A DNA stretch of 64,000 nt from Exiguobacterium sp018617385 (GCF_018617385.1 NZ_JACSKA010000001.1:930001-994000), one strand, 5' to 3'. Shown: positions 16,976 to 26,845, counted from the first letter of the stretch. The notes: generated by a model from the sequence alone, not told the origin. Translations and numbers: made by a program.

Positions 16976-18802
16976 ATGGGTAAAATTATCGGTATTGACT
17001 TAGGGACTACAAACTCATGTGTGGCAGTAATGGAAGGTGGCGAAGCAGTCGTCATCTCAAACGCAGAAGGTAACCGTACGACTCCTTCTGTTGTCGCATT
17101 CAAAGGAGAAGAGCGTCAAGTCGGTGAGGTCGCAAAACGTCAGGCTATCACGAACCCGAATACGATCCAATCAATCAAACGTCACATGGGAACGTCACAC
17201 ACAGTAGACGTAGACGGCAAGAAATTCACACCACAAGAAATCTCGGCAATCATTTTGCAGAAGTTGAAGAAAGATGCTGAAGACTACCTCGGTGAATCAG
17301 TCACGGAAGCCGTCATCACAGTTCCTGCATACTTCAATGACGCGGAGCGTCAAGCGACAAAAGATGCTGGTAAGATTGCTGGCCTTGATGTCAAACGAAT
17401 CATTAACGAGCCAACAGCTGCGGCACTCGCTTACGGTTTAGATAAAGGCGAAGACCACACGATTTTGATCTATGACCTCGGTGGCGGTACGTTCGACGTT
17501 TCGATTCTTGAACTTGGTGACGGTGTATTCGAAGTTGTCGCTACAGCTGGTGACAACCGTCTCGGTGGAGATGACTTCGACCAAAAAGTCATCGACTACC
17601 TCGTTGCAGAATTCAAAAAAGAGAACGGCATCGACCTCGGCAAAGACAAGATGGCACTTCAACGTTTGAAAGATGCAGCTGAAAAAGCGAAGAAAGACCT
17701 TTCAGGTGTGACAAGTGCACATATCAGCCTTCCGTTTATCACAGCAGGTGAAGCAGGTCCGCTCCACTTGGAGATGACACTCACACGTGCGAAATTTGAA
17801 GAATTGACGGCTGACCTTGTCGAACGCACAATGGAACCGACGCGCCGTGCCTTGAAAGACGCAGGACTCACACCATCTGACCTCGACAAGATCATTCTCG
17901 TCGGTGGTTCGACACGTATCCCTGCTGTTCAAAAAGCAATCCACGACTTCACGAAGAAAGAGCCATTCAAAGGGGTAAACCCGGATGAAGTTGTTGCACT
18001 TGGTGCAGCAATTCAAGGTGGAGTTCTTGCCGGAGACGTGAAAGACGTCGTTCTTCTCGACGTGACTCCACTCTCACTCGGTATCGAGACAATGGGTGGC
18101 GTGATGACGAAACTCATCGATCGCAACACGACAATCCCAACATCGAAATCACAAGTGTTCTCGACTGCAGCCGATAACCAGCCTGCTGTTGACATCCACG
18201 TTCTTCAAGGGGAACGTCCGATGGCACCAGACAACAAGACACTTGGTCGCTTCCAATTGACGGATATTCCACCAGCACCACGTGGTGTGCCACAAATCGA
18301 AGTTAAATTCGATATCGATGCAAACGGAATCGTTCACGTATCGGCAAAAGATCTCGGTACGAACAAAGAACAATCGATCACAATCCAATCTTCTTCAGGT
18401 ATCGATGAGGCGGAAATCGAGCGCATGGTGAAAGAAGCCGAAGCGAACGCAGAAGCAGATAACAAACGTAAAGAAGAAGCAGAACTTCGCAACGAAACAG
18501 ACCAACTCGTCTTCGCGACAGACAAGGCGATTAAAGACCTTGGTGAGCAAGTAGAAGAGGCGGACAAAGAAAAAGCAGAAGCTGCGAAAGAAAAAGCGAA
18601 AACTGCTCTCGAAGGTTCAGACCTTGAGGCGATCCGTACAGCCAAAGACGAATTGTCAGCTGTCGTTCAAGAGTTGACGCAAAAAGTATATGCTAAAATG
18701 GCTGAACAGCAAGGTGCTGAAGGCGCAGAACCACAAGCGGAAGCGAAACAAGACGATAATGTCGTGGACGCAGAGTTTGAGGATCTCGACGACCGTAAAT
18801 AA
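16976..18802 (+). CDS. dnaK: DnaK (Hsp70) chaperone
   Basis: ATP-dependent chaperone of 608 residues. The N-terminal ATPase domain opens with GKIIGIDLGTTNSCVAVMEG and includes VPAYFNDAERQATKDAG, YDLGGGTFDVS and LVGGSTRIP. The substrate-binding domain follows the linker DVVLLDVTPLSLGIETMGG. A helical lid and an acidic, glutamine-rich tail end the protein. The TAA is followed by a hairpin that may limit read-through into dnaJ. Unlike the genes around it, it avoids rare codons, fitting high expression. Confidence 0.99.
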   Translation: MGKIIGIDLGTTNSCVAVMEGGEAVVISNAEGNRTTPSVVAFKGEERQVGEVAKRQAITNPNTIQSIKRHMGTSHTVDVDGKKFTPQEISAIILQKLKKDAEDYLGESVTEAVITVPAYFNDAERQATKDAGKIAGLDVKRIINEPTAAALAYGLDKGEDHTILIYDLGGGTFDVSILELGDGVFEVVATAGDNRLGGDDFDQKVIDYLVAEFKKENGIDLGKDKMALQRLKDAAEKAKKDLSGVTSAHISLPFITAGEAGPLHLEMTLTRAKFEELTADLVERTMEPTRRALKDAGLTPSDLDKIILVGGSTRIPAVQKAIHDFTKKEPFKGVNPDEVVALGAAIQGGVLAGDVKDVVLLDVTPLSLGIETMGGVMTKLIDRNTTIPTSKSQVFSTAADNQPAVDIHVLQGERPMAPDNKTLGRFQLTDIPPAPRGVPQIEVKFDIDANGIVHVSAKDLGTNKEQSITIQSSSGIDEAEIERMVKEAEANAEADNKRKEEAELRNETDQLVFATDKAIKDLGEQVEEADKEKAEAAKEKAKTALEGSDLEAIRTAKDELSAVVQELTQKVYAKMAEQQGAEGAEPQAEAKQDDNVVDAEFEDLDDRK

Positions 18803-18818
18803 ACAGCCGTTGTAAAGG

Positions 18819-18852
18819 AGAGCGCCAAAGCAGGTTTCTGCTTTGGCTCTTT
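18819..18852 (+). other. Hairpin between dnaK and dnaJ
   Basis: CCAAAGCAG (18825-18833) pairs perfectly with CTGCTTTGG across a GTTT loop, extended by AGAG/CTCT after a 2-base bulge. Only two T follow, so it resembles a partial terminator or an mRNA-processing or stability element that would raise dnaK over dnaJ output. Confidence 0.6.
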
Positions 18853-18912
18853 CCATGTTAAGGTAGAATCGGTAAAATCGATACGTAGTTAGTGAGGATA
18901 GGAGCGAGAATA

Positions 18913-20019
18913 GTGGCGAAACGAGATTATTATGAAGTGCTCGGGCTCGACAAGTCGGCCTCGGCACAAGACATCAAGCGGGCATACCGAAAGTTAGCCC
19001 GTCAATATCACCCGGACATCAACCAAGAAGCAGATGCTGCTGACAAGTTCAAAGAGATTGGTGAAGCGTACGAAGTACTCTCAGACGAACAGAAACGGGC
19101 CCAGTATGACCGATTCGGTTTCGAAGGGGCCAATCAGTTCGGAGGAGGCGGTGACTTCCAAGGCGGCTTCGGAGATATCTTCGACATGTTCTTCGGAGGC
19201 GGTGGACGCCGTCAAGATCCGAACGCACCACGTCGCGGTGAAGATTACCAGTACGTCGTCGATCTTGACTTCATGGAAAGTGTCACTGGGAAAACGGAGA
19301 CGATTGAACTCGAAATCGAAGTGGAATGTGACACGTGTATGGGAAGTGGCGCAAAACCGGGCACGAAACCGGAAACGTGTAATCGATGTGGCGGTAGCGG
19401 CGTCGAGACGGTCGAACAGAACACGATTCTCGGTCGTATGGTCAACCAACGTCCATGTAGCCAGTGTCATGGAAGTGGTAAGACGATTAAAGAAAAATGT
19501 CCGACGTGCCATGGCTCAGGTCATGTGAAGAAGAAACAAACCGTCGAGGTCAAAATCCCAGCCGGTATCGATAACGGTCAACAGATCCGTCTCTCAGGTA
19601 AAGGTGGTCCAGGCGTGAACGGTGGACCAGCAGGGGACTTGTACGTCGTCGTTCGTGTCAGAGCACATGAGATCTTTGAACGTGTCGACCAACATATCGC
19701 AATGGATATGCCGATCACATTCGCCCAGGCTGCTCTCGGTGCGGAAATCGAAGTACCGACAGTTCACGGGAATGTGAGCTTGAAAGTGCCTGCAGGGACA
19801 CAAACCGGTTCAAAATTCCGTTTACGCGGTAAAGGGATGCCGAGCGTTCGTGGTGGCGCAAATGGTGACCAGTATGTCAGTGTCATCGTGATGACGCCGA
19901 AGAACATGACAGACCGTCAAAAAGAGTTGCTTCGTGAATTTGAAGAAATTAGCGGAGAGTCCGGTGTCGAAGAGGAACATGGCATGTTCCAAAAAATGAA
20001 AAAGTTCTTTAGTCACTAA
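18913..20019 (+). CDS. dnaJ: DnaJ (Hsp40) co-chaperone
   Basis: Delivers clients to DnaK and stimulates its ATPase. The product from GTG 18913 has 368 residues and starts KRDYYEVLG, matching the family; the upstream in-frame ATG at 18892 would add an unlikely tail. The order is J domain with the HPD motif in YHPDIN, a Gly/Phe-rich region (GGGGDFQGGFGDIF), then four zinc-binding CxxCxGxG repeats (CDTCMGSG, CNRCGGSG, CSQCHGSG, CPTCHGSG). The C-terminal substrate domain ends the protein. Confidence 0.97.
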   Translation: MAKRDYYEVLGLDKSASAQDIKRAYRKLARQYHPDINQEADAADKFKEIGEAYEVLSDEQKRAQYDRFGFEGANQFGGGGDFQGGFGDIFDMFFGGGGRRQDPNAPRRGEDYQYVVDLDFMESVTGKTETIELEIEVECDTCMGSGAKPGTKPETCNRCGGSGVETVEQNTILGRMVNQRPCSQCHGSGKTIKEKCPTCHGSGHVKKKQTVEVKIPAGIDNGQQIRLSGKGGPGVNGGPAGDLYVVVRVRAHEIFERVDQHIAMDMPITFAQAALGAEIEVPTVHGNVSLKVPAGTQTGSKFRLRGKGMPSVRGGANGDQYVSVIVMTPKNMTDRQKELLREFEEISGESGVEEEHGMFQKMKKFFSH

Positions 20020-20037
20020 AAGGAGTGTGTACGAACG

Positions 20038-20976
20038 ATGAAATGGTCTGAAATTTGTGTCCACACGACACAACTTGCGGTAGAAGCGGTATCCAATTTA
20101 CTACACGAAGTGGGGGCACAAGGTGTCGTCATCGAGGACGTGGAAGATTTCGATAGAATGATGGCGGAGGACCATTTCGGGGAGATTTGGGACGTTTCGG
20201 ATCGTGAGACGTATCCAACTTCTGGCGTACACGTCAAAGCGTATGTCCCGGCCTCGGGAGATTTTCAAGATTTACTTTCAAATCTGAAAAAAGAAATCGA
20301 ACGACTACGCACGATGCTCGATATCGGGTCAGGAGACGTCACGGTCGCTGAAATCGATGAAGAGGACTGGGCTCACTCTTGGAAACAGTATTATAAGCCG
20401 GTGAAAATTTCGCAACAGCTTACCATTGTTCCTTTATGGGAAGAGTACACACCGCAGCCGGAAGAGAATGTGATTTTGCTTGACCCAGGTATGGCGTTCG
20501 GCACAGGAACGCATCCAACGACAATGCTATGCATTCAAGCGATTGAGAACTACATCCGGGAAGGTGACCATGTCATTGATGTCGGTACAGGATCGGGCGT
20601 ATTGTCGATTGCTGCTGCGAAACTCGGAGCAGCAAGCGTGAAGGCGCTAGATTTGGATTCAGTCGCCGTTGAATCGGCTCGTCAAAACGTTGAGACGAAC
20701 GGAGTGGGCGAACTCGTTCAAGTGGACACAGGTGATCTTCTGAAAGGTGTGGAAGGGGAGTATGATTTAGTCGTGGCGAACATTCTCGCTGACGTCATTC
20801 TCCTGTTCATCGAAGACGCCTATGCACATACGAAGTCAGGTGGTCGCTTCATCACCTCTGGAATTATCGGAGAGAAGCGGGCTGAAGTGACGAATGCTTT
20901 GGTCGCTGCTGGATTTGAGATCGAAGAGACGCGCGTGATGGAAGATTGGGTCGCGATTATCGCCAAGAAGGGGTAA
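20038..20976 (+). CDS. prmA: Ribosomal protein L11 methyltransferase
   Basis: SAM-dependent methyltransferase of 312 residues that trimethylates ribosomal protein L11. The N-terminal substrate domain begins MKWSEICVHTTQLAVEAV. The catalytic domain has LDPGMAFGTGTHPTT, the SAM loop VIDVGTGSGVLSIAAAKLG and the NPxY-like VANILAD. It is 18 bases after dnaJ and 3 before rsmE, so heat-shock transcription can continue into both rRNA/ribosome modification genes, as in Bacillus. Confidence 0.97.
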   Translation: MKWSEICVHTTQLAVEAVSNLLHEVGAQGVVIEDVEDFDRMMAEDHFGEIWDVSDRETYPTSGVHVKAYVPASGDFQDLLSNLKKEIERLRTMLDIGSGDVTVAEIDEEDWAHSWKQYYKPVKISQQLTIVPLWEEYTPQPEENVILLDPGMAFGTGTHPTTMLCIQAIENYIREGDHVIDVGTGSGVLSIAAAKLGAASVKALDLDSVAVESARQNVETNGVGELVQVDTGDLLKGVEGEYDLVVANILADVILLFIEDAYAHTKSGGRFITSGIIGEKRAEVTNALVAAGFEIEETRVMEDWVAIIAKKG

Positions 20977-20979
20977 GTT

Positions 20980-21744
20980 ATGCAACGTTATTTTTTGACT
21001 AGAGAAGCCTTTAAAGGCGAAACGGTGACCCTTCCTTCCGACGTGGTCCATCACATCGGTACAGTCTTACGACAAGGTCCTGGATATGAGATGGTCCTAT
21101 TGGATGGTACAGGTGTTGAGTATGCCTGTGTCGTGACATCACTTGAGAAAAAGAGCGGGGAAGCGAAAGTCATGTCATCGCGCCAGGCGACGACGGAATT
21201 GCCGATCGAGGTGACTTTGGCGTATGCACTACCGAAAGGAGACAAAGTCGAGCTCGTCGCCCAAAAAGCGACGGAGCTTGGCGTCCACCATCTGTTGCTG
21301 TTCGAATCGACGCGCTCTGTTGCCAAATGGGATGGAAAAAAAGCTCCGAAAAAAGTGGAGCGGATTCAAAAGATTATGCAAGAAGCGGCTGAACAATCCT
21401 ATCGTGCCGTGGTACCGACTTGCACATATATTTCTCCGAAAGAGCTCCAACAGAAAATAGATGGCTATGATGCCGTCGTCATCGCATATGAAGAGTCGGC
21501 AAAAGAAGGGGAACAGTCTGCTTTCGCGCAACTGTTGACTCAACTGAAACCGAAACAACGCGTTCTCGTCATCACGGGACCTGAAGGTGGATTCGATGTG
21601 AACGAAATCAATCAATGGACTCAGGCAGGAGCGACTGCATGTGCATTTGGACCACGAATTCTTCGGTCTGAGACGGCGCCGCTTTATGCATTATCTGCAA
21701 TCTCTTTCGCGCTTGAACTGAACAGATCATATGAAAACGGATGA
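20980..21744 (+). CDS. rsmE: 16S rRNA m3U1498 methyltransferase
   Basis: SPOUT-class (knotted) methyltransferase that methylates U1498 of 16S rRNA, 254 residues. An N-terminal PUA-like domain (MQRYFLTREAF, VVHHIGTVLR) is followed by the SAM-binding knot with VLVITGPEGGFDVNEI and the closing GPRILRSETAPLYALSAIS. The TGA stop is buried in the 5' arm of the downstream terminator. It is the last gene of the hrcA operon; the mtaB gene that follows in Bacillus is absent. Confidence 0.96.
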   Translation: MQRYFLTREAFKGETVTLPSDVVHHIGTVLRQGPGYEMVLLDGTGVEYACVVTSLEKKSGEAKVMSSRQATTELPIEVTLAYALPKGDKVELVAQKATELGVHHLLLFESTRSVAKWDGKKAPKKVERIQKIMQEAAEQSYRAVVPTCTYISPKELQQKIDGYDAVVIAYEESAKEGEQSAFAQLLTQLKPKQRVLVITGPEGGFDVNEINQWTQAGATACAFGPRILRSETAPLYALSAISFALELNRSYENG

Positions 21745-21767
21745 CCCGATCGAGGTCATCCGTTTTT
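21734..21767. terminator. Terminator of rsmE, shared with protease gene
   Basis: AAAACGGATGACC pairs with GGTCATCCGTTTT around loop CGATCGA and is followed by T runs. The rsmE stop (21742-21744) is inside the stem. On the minus strand it ends in TTTT and can serve the protease gene. Confidence 0.9.
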
Positions 21768-21771
21768 CATT

Positions 21772-24700
21772 TTATTTTTTGTTGATTGTAATCACTTTCT
21801 TCGTGACGTTTCCGCCAAGGTCGGTCACTTCGAATGTGAAGGTATTCTTCCCTTTCGCTGTCACTGGAAGTGTGATCGTCCCCGTGCGTGAGAAAGCACG
21901 CATCGCGTATGGTTCTTTCAACGTATTGCTCCATTTCAAGTCCCCGTTGACACGAAGCTTGATCTCATCGAAGTTATCCGTTACTTGAACTTTCACTTTT
22001 ACAGAATTCTGTTTAGCCGATACGTTCTTCGGAACATTTGTCACCGACAATTTAGCTTTCGTCGAGTCGACAAAGACTGGGCGGACGAAGTTCGTCACGT
22101 TTCCGGCTGTGTCTTCTGCGACAAAGCGCACTTTGTGATACCCGTCTTTAAATGTCCGTGTCGTATTGAACGTATATTGTTTCGCTGTCGCGTCGTATGT
22201 GAGCGGTACTTCGACCCCGTCCACAGTGAACGATGCAATCTCAGAGTCATCTTTGACTTGACCGATCAACGGAACGATCGATGAACCGTAAGGAGAGAAG
22301 GCGAGTGGCGCATCTACGAAGATGCCAGGCTTGGCCACATCATTTTCTGTCGATACGTTTCGAGTGATCACGTTCCCCGCGTTGTCTGATACACGAACCG
22401 AGAGCTGATCCGTAGAGGCGAGTGGTTGTTCAAGCGTAAAGTTTGCAGCATCCTTCGCTTCTTTTGCAACCACTTCTCCATTCAGGAGGAACTCGATTCC
22501 GTTGATTCCAGCAAAGTCATCCGATGCCTTGACGCTCGCCACGTTATCGTTCCAACGAAGCGTGAAGCGCGGGTCTGTGTAATCTACTTTGACAGGGATA
22601 CGTAACGTTTGAGCTTGTTTCTTCATGTAGTCGATGCTTGCTTCAATCTCATAGTAATATGTGCCTTTAGGCGCCATCTTACCATTTAATTGCCCATCCC
22701 AAGCGTTATCCGCTGCGTAATAGTAATAATCGCCACTTCCACCATCGAAGTAATTCTTTCTCAATTCGTCTTCCATCTTGAGGGTGCGAAGGACGTTTCC
22801 TTTCTCATCTACAATCCGGTATTTGACATCTTTTGCGTTACGTAATAGCGAGAAGACTGGAGTTGCCGTATCTTTCGATCCGTCTCCATCTGGAGAGATG
22901 GCAACTGCCTCACTAGCCACGGATTCATCTAACTTTTCACCTAAGTAGTTTCCGTCGGCATCGACCAATCCAGAAACGCCATAGAATGCTCCTTCTCCGT
23001 AAATCGTCTCGTCAAAGATTGGTGCTTTGCCCCAGTCTCCTTCAAAACCGACGAATGGAACGACGAGAGATGGATGACCGTCTGTGCCGCTTGGATCAGT
23101 CAAACGAAGGAACCCGTCGACGAAGTAGCCGTTCTCAAAGACAGATTTGGCAGATACAGTGCCTTCTAACGTTTCTGGGTTCAACACTTTTGCTTTCGAA
23201 ACATCGATGGAAACTGTGATTTCTTTCTTCTGTTTTGCTTTCAACGTGACTTTACTTGTGTTCGATCCGTTGATTTTAACGATAGCTTGCTCGAGTGCTT
23301 GAGCTTCCATCGCATTTTGAACGATACCGTCTTTGTTTTTGACAGCGAGGTCTGTTTGTAACGATGCGGCCACATCATAAGTCAACGCTTCGTTCGACAT
23401 GTTCTCGACGACGACCGTGAAGGATGCTTTGCTCTTCGACAACTCTTTCAAAGCGACTTTTGCCTCTTTTGTCGACTTTTCATAGGCGACAGCCGGCGAG
23501 GTGACGGCTGCATGCAATTGCATGAGACCGGCTCCGGCACGACGAGGAGAGTATGGAAGCGACTGTTTCAATTCCTGATTATATGGTCCGATATCCGTGA
23601 CAGGCTTAGATGTGTTGAGTAACAAGTTTTTCGCCATCGTGACGCGTGCTTTCCCACTCAACTTGAAGTCACGGTCTACACGTTCGAGAACGAGTGCCGC
23701 TCCTCCGGCAACGTGTGGTGCTGCCATTGACGTTCCGCTCATCAATCCATATTGGTTATCGTTAAACGTAGAGAAAATTTGTCCGCCTGGAGCAGAAAGT
23801 TCCGGCTTGAAGTCAAGGTTCGGTGTAACTCCCCACGATGTGAAATCAGACATCGCACCGGCTGAACGGTTGTTGACACTGATTCGGTCACCGGCAAACG
23901 TCACTTGAAGCGGACCTTCTGCTAACTTGTCTTTCAGTTCATTCCCATCCTGGATGCTAAGTGAAGCCATTGGGAGTTGAGGTTGATCGAGAGCCATCGA
24001 GACATAATCGCCATGCCCGACCGCACCACGTACGATGACACCTGCTGCGCCTTGTGCTTCAGCTGTTTTTTGAATCTTCGAGTAGAAGTAACCGCCGTCG
24101 CGAACAGCAAGGACGAGTTTTCCTTTTACGTCTTTCCCTTCATAATTCTCCGGTTGTCCGTCTCCGACATATACGATGTCGTATGTTCCTTCTTTGAAGG
24201 CAGGACCGTCTTGTTTTTTCCATCCGATTTTTTCATCTCCGACACGGAATGCGTCCAATTGAATTTGATCGTTTTCAAGAGAGGCGACCGATGTCGATGC
24301 TTGACTGACACTCGGTGCCCCAACGACACCCGTATCTGGGTTTGAAGCAGTCGGTAAGTCGAATCCGTGACCAAAGTATGCGGAGTTCCCTGCAGAAATC
24401 GACATGAAGATACCGTTATCGACGGCACGTTGAACGGCTTGTTGTTCTGGCGAATCGGCATCGACGAACCCGGCTGTCGAACCGAGACTCATGTTGATGA
24501 CGTCGGCGCCGAGTTTGATGGCATCATCAATCGCTTTGATATAGATGTCTCCATATGTAGATGCATAGTTCGGATCGTTACTGAATACTTTTAAACCTAA
24601 AATTTGTGCTTCCGGTGCGACCCCTTTGATTCCACCGTTTTCTAAATCACCGTTGGCGGCAACCGTACCGGAAACGTGTTGTCCATGCATGGAAGCGCCA

Positions 24701-25428
24701 GGTGAATCGTCTTTGATGTCATCGTTCTCATCGTAGTAGTTATATGCGTATGGAACTTTCTCGTTCACGTATTCGCCTGGAAGACCGAACGATGTGATGG
24801 CTTGATTGACTTCAGATTGAGTCAACTCTGCCGTCTTGGCGTCTGTGATCTTATAATCCCGGTGCTCAGGGTCGATTCCAGAATCGATGACGGCGACGAC
24901 AGTACCTTCTCCGGCAAACCCATAATCTCCCCACGTTTGTTCGGCTTGAACCATGCCATTACTCGTGATCATATCCGGTTTGACTTCTGGGCGCTCATAC
25001 TCGTTGACAATGTGAACGGTCGCCACTTCAGGTAATGCTTCGACTTTGGCGATTTCACTTGTAGACAAGAATGTAGAGAAACCATTGAAGACGGTCGTGA
25101 ATTCTTCAATCGGTGTAGCCGTTACGCCTTGTTTCTTCAAGGCGGACTTGGCACGTTTTTGTTCTGATTGAACAGATTGTTGTGCCTTATTTTGCTCTGA
25201 TTTCGACAATTCATTAAATTTCTTTCCTTTTTGAGCGGCTTCGGCAATGGCAGGATCCCCGACGAGCTCAACGACGACCCGAACTTTTTTCTGTTTCTTC
25301 TCTAAAACCAGTTTCGGTTTAACGGAAGCTTCTGCTGAAACAGAGGTTGTTCCAGCTTGAATCAGTGCAGGTGACAAGGCGATACATGTGGCGAGTGAAG
25401 CGTTTACATAGAATTTTTTTCGTGACAA
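21772..25428 (-). CDS. Large secreted subtilisin-like serine protease
   Basis: A 1218-residue exported S8 protease, started at TTG 25428 behind AGGGGGTC. The order is a signal peptide (about 1-32), an I9-type propeptide (about 45-145), and a catalytic domain with Asp182 (VVAVIDSGID), His248 (MHGQHVSG), oxyanion Asn348 (SISAGNSA) and Ser567 (GTSMAAPHVAGG). A PA domain is inserted at about 415-500. A Fn3-like region and several Ig-like C-terminal repeats follow. This resembles Vpr or lactocepin proteases. No LPxTG or SLH anchor is seen, so it may be released or held by its repeats. It is flanked by unrelated operons. Confidence 0.93.
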   Translation of the reverse strand: MSRKKFYVNASLATCIALSPALIQAGTTSVSAEASVKPKLVLEKKQKKVRVVVELVGDPAIAEAAQKGKKFNELSKSEQNKAQQSVQSEQKRAKSALKKQGVTATPIEEFTTVFNGFSTFLSTSEIAKVEALPEVATVHIVNEYERPEVKPDMITSNGMVQAEQTWGDYGFAGEGTVVAVIDSGIDPEHRDYKITDAKTAELTQSEVNQAITSFGLPGEYVNEKVPYAYNYYDENDDIKDDSPGASMHGQHVSGTVAANGDLENGGIKGVAPEAQILGLKVFSNDPNYASTYGDIYIKAIDDAIKLGADVINMSLGSTAGFVDADSPEQQAVQRAVDNGIFMSISAGNSAYFGHGFDLPTASNPDTGVVGAPSVSQASTSVASLENDQIQLDAFRVGDEKIGWKKQDGPAFKEGTYDIVYVGDGQPENYEGKDVKGKLVLAVRDGGYFYSKIQKTAEAQGAAGVIVRGAVGHGDYVSMALDQPQLPMASLSIQDGNELKDKLAEGPLQVTFAGDRISVNNRSAGAMSDFTSWGVTPNLDFKPELSAPGGQIFSTFNDNQYGLMSGTSMAAPHVAGGAALVLERVDRDFKLSGKARVTMAKNLLLNTSKPVTDIGPYNQELKQSLPYSPRRAGAGLMQLHAAVTSPAVAYEKSTKEAKVALKELSKSKASFTVVVENMSNEALTYDVAASLQTDLAVKNKDGIVQNAMEAQALEQAIVKINGSNTSKVTLKAKQKKEITVSIDVSKAKVLNPETLEGTVSAKSVFENGYFVDGFLRLTDPSGTDGHPSLVVPFVGFEGDWGKAPIFDETIYGEGAFYGVSGLVDADGNYLGEKLDESVASEAVAISPDGDGSKDTATPVFSLLRNAKDVKYRIVDEKGNVLRTLKMEDELRKNYFDGGSGDYYYYAADNAWDGQLNGKMAPKGTYYYEIEASIDYMKKQAQTLRIPVKVDYTDPRFTLRWNDNVASVKASDDFAGINGIEFLLNGEVVAKEAKDAANFTLEQPLASTDQLSVRVSDNAGNVITRNVSTENDVAKPGIFVDAPLAFSPYGSSIVPLIGQVKDDSEIASFTVDGVEVPLTYDATAKQYTFNTTRTFKDGYHKVRFVAEDTAGNVTNFVRPVFVDSTKAKLSVTNVPKNVSAKQNSVKVKVQVTDNFDEIKLRVNGDLKWSNTLKEPYAMRAFSRTGTITLPVTAKGKNTFTFEVTDLGGNVTKKVITINKK

Positions 25429-25736
25429 CGTATAGACCCCCTAAAATTTGTTAGTACCTGTAAAATTTAAAGCATAAACTCACATTGAGAACTATCATAT
25501 CGTTAATCAGATGAAAAAGAGTGGGTTTATTTGTAAAACAGGTAAGTGTTTTTGCACAAATTTTAATGTTCTGACAATTACTAAAGACCTAACACATAAG
25601 ACCTATATCCAACTGGATGTGATGTGAGAATCTAACGAATGACTTGAAATGAATAAAAAAACCTGTTAATGTAACGTTAAAGTTAAATACCAATAAAACA
25701 TATCAAATTAGTAAGAATTAAGATTGGGGTAGCGAT
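25429..25736. other. AT-rich divergent intergenic region
   Basis: About 300 bases between the protease and the yrrT operon, clearly richer in A and T than its surroundings. It must hold both promoters. I see no convincing -35/-10 pair for the protease, and only a weak TTGAAA-17-TAATGT toward yrrT. There is no small gene or stable hairpin. Confidence 0.6.
25688..25720 (+). promoter_or_regulatory. Possible CymR-type cysteine regulator site
   Basis: The stretch begins ATACCAATAAAA and ends ATTAGTAAGAATTA. It resembles, from memory, the AT-rich half sites bound by the cysteine-metabolism repressor CymR, which controls the equivalent yrrT operon in Bacillus. It lies 17-49 bases before the start codon. 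The match is approximate. Confidence 0.3.
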
Positions 25737-26360
25737 ATGAACTTACCATTCATGGATATCTTTAAGGATTGGGCAAAAGATTATGATACGACGGTCGAGG
25801 GGCATGATGAGCAATATCACGAAGTGTTCATCGGATATGAGCAAATGCTCGATGAGGTTGCCCTCCACGTCGAAGGAACGGTGCTTGAGTTTGGTGTCGG
25901 AACAGGGAACTTGAGTAGCCGGATCTTGAAAGGGCATCCGTTGATTGCGATTGAACCGTCGCCGGAAATGCGAAAAATTGCTATTGAAAAATTGGGGATT
26001 GATGTGCTCGAAGGCGATTTCCTCCGTTATCCGGATTTATCAAACGTGGATACGGTCGTATCGTCGTATGCTTTTCATCACTTGACAGATTCTGAAAAGG
26101 CCACAGCCATCGGTCAATATGTCGAAGACTGGGAACATCCAAAGTTCGTGTTGCTAGATACGATGTTTGAGTCACCAGCAGCTCGTCAGGACATCATCGA
26201 TTGGGCGACTGCGAAAGGGTACTCAGACCTCGTCGAAGACTTAAATCGTGAATACTATCCTTATACGTCAACGATTCGTTCCATGTTAGAAGCGAACGGA
26301 TACCATGTGACGATGAAGCAGAAAAACAAGTTTGTCTGGCTCGTAATAGCCACTAAATAA
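25737..26360 (+). CDS. yrrT: SAM-dependent methyltransferase, YrrT-like
   Basis: A 207-residue class I methyltransferase with the SAM loop VLEFGVGTGNLSSRIL (about 50-65), followed by an acidic residue in IAIEPSPEMR. It matches Bacillus YrrT in size, opening and operon position, heading a methionine-to-cysteine cluster. Its substrate is unknown. Start ATG 25737 has only a weak GGGGTAG site. 16 bases separate it from luxS. Confidence 0.85.
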   Translation: MNLPFMDIFKDWAKDYDTTVEGHDEQYHEVFIGYEQMLDEVALHVEGTVLEFGVGTGNLSSRILKGHPLIAIEPSPEMRKIAIEKLGIDVLEGDFLRYPDLSNVDTVVSSYAFHHLTDSEKATAIGQYVEDWEHPKFVLLDTMFESPAARQDIIDWATAKGYSDLVEDLNREYYPYTSTIRSMLEANGYHVTMKQKNKFVWLVIATK

Positions 26361-26376
26361 CGAGGAGGAATTACTC

Positions 26377-26844
26377 ATGAAAACATATAATGTTGAAAGT
26401 TTTAACTTGGATCATACGAAAGTACAGGCGCCTTTTGTCCGTTTAGCTGGTGTGAAAGAGGGAACAGCTGACACGATTTATAAATACGATATTCGTTTCA
26501 TTCAACCGAACGAAGGACTCATGCCGATGCGCGCGGTTCATTCACTTGAGCATTTGATTGCCGAGAACAGTCGCAATCATTCTGAAGACATCGTCGATAT
26601 CTCGCCGATGGGTTGCCAGACAGGCTTCTATTGGACGATGCTCAATGATGGGAACTACGAACGAATGCTTGACCTCGTGGAAGCGACGCTGCGTGATGCG
26701 ATGAACGCTGAGGAACTACCGGCGCAAAACCCTGTTCAATGTGGGAATGCGAATCATCATGATTTCGAAGGTGCCAAAAAATTAGCGGCAGACATGCTCG
26801 CAAAACGCGATGAATGGCATATCGTCTTCAAGGACGAGGCATAA
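26377..26844 (+). CDS. luxS: S-ribosylhomocysteine lyase (LuxS)
   Basis: Cleaves S-ribosylhomocysteine to homocysteine and the autoinducer-2 precursor DPD. It has 155 residues. The metal ligands are His55 and His59 in HSLEHL and Cys122 in QCGNANHHDF. Cys80 in MGCQTGFYW is the catalytic cysteine and Glu58 the general base. The ribosome site is CGAGGAGG. In the Bacillus operon this slot holds the nucleosidase mtnN instead. Together with mccA and mccB it moves homocysteine toward cysteine. Confidence 0.97.
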   Translation: MKTYNVESFNLDHTKVQAPFVRLAGVKEGTADTIYKYDIRFIQPNEGLMPMRAVHSLEHLIAENSRNHSEDIVDISPMGCQTGFYWTMLNDGNYERMLDLVEATLRDAMNAEELPAQNPVQCGNANHHDFEGAKKLAADMLAKRDEWHIVFKDEA

Positions 26845-26845
26845 G

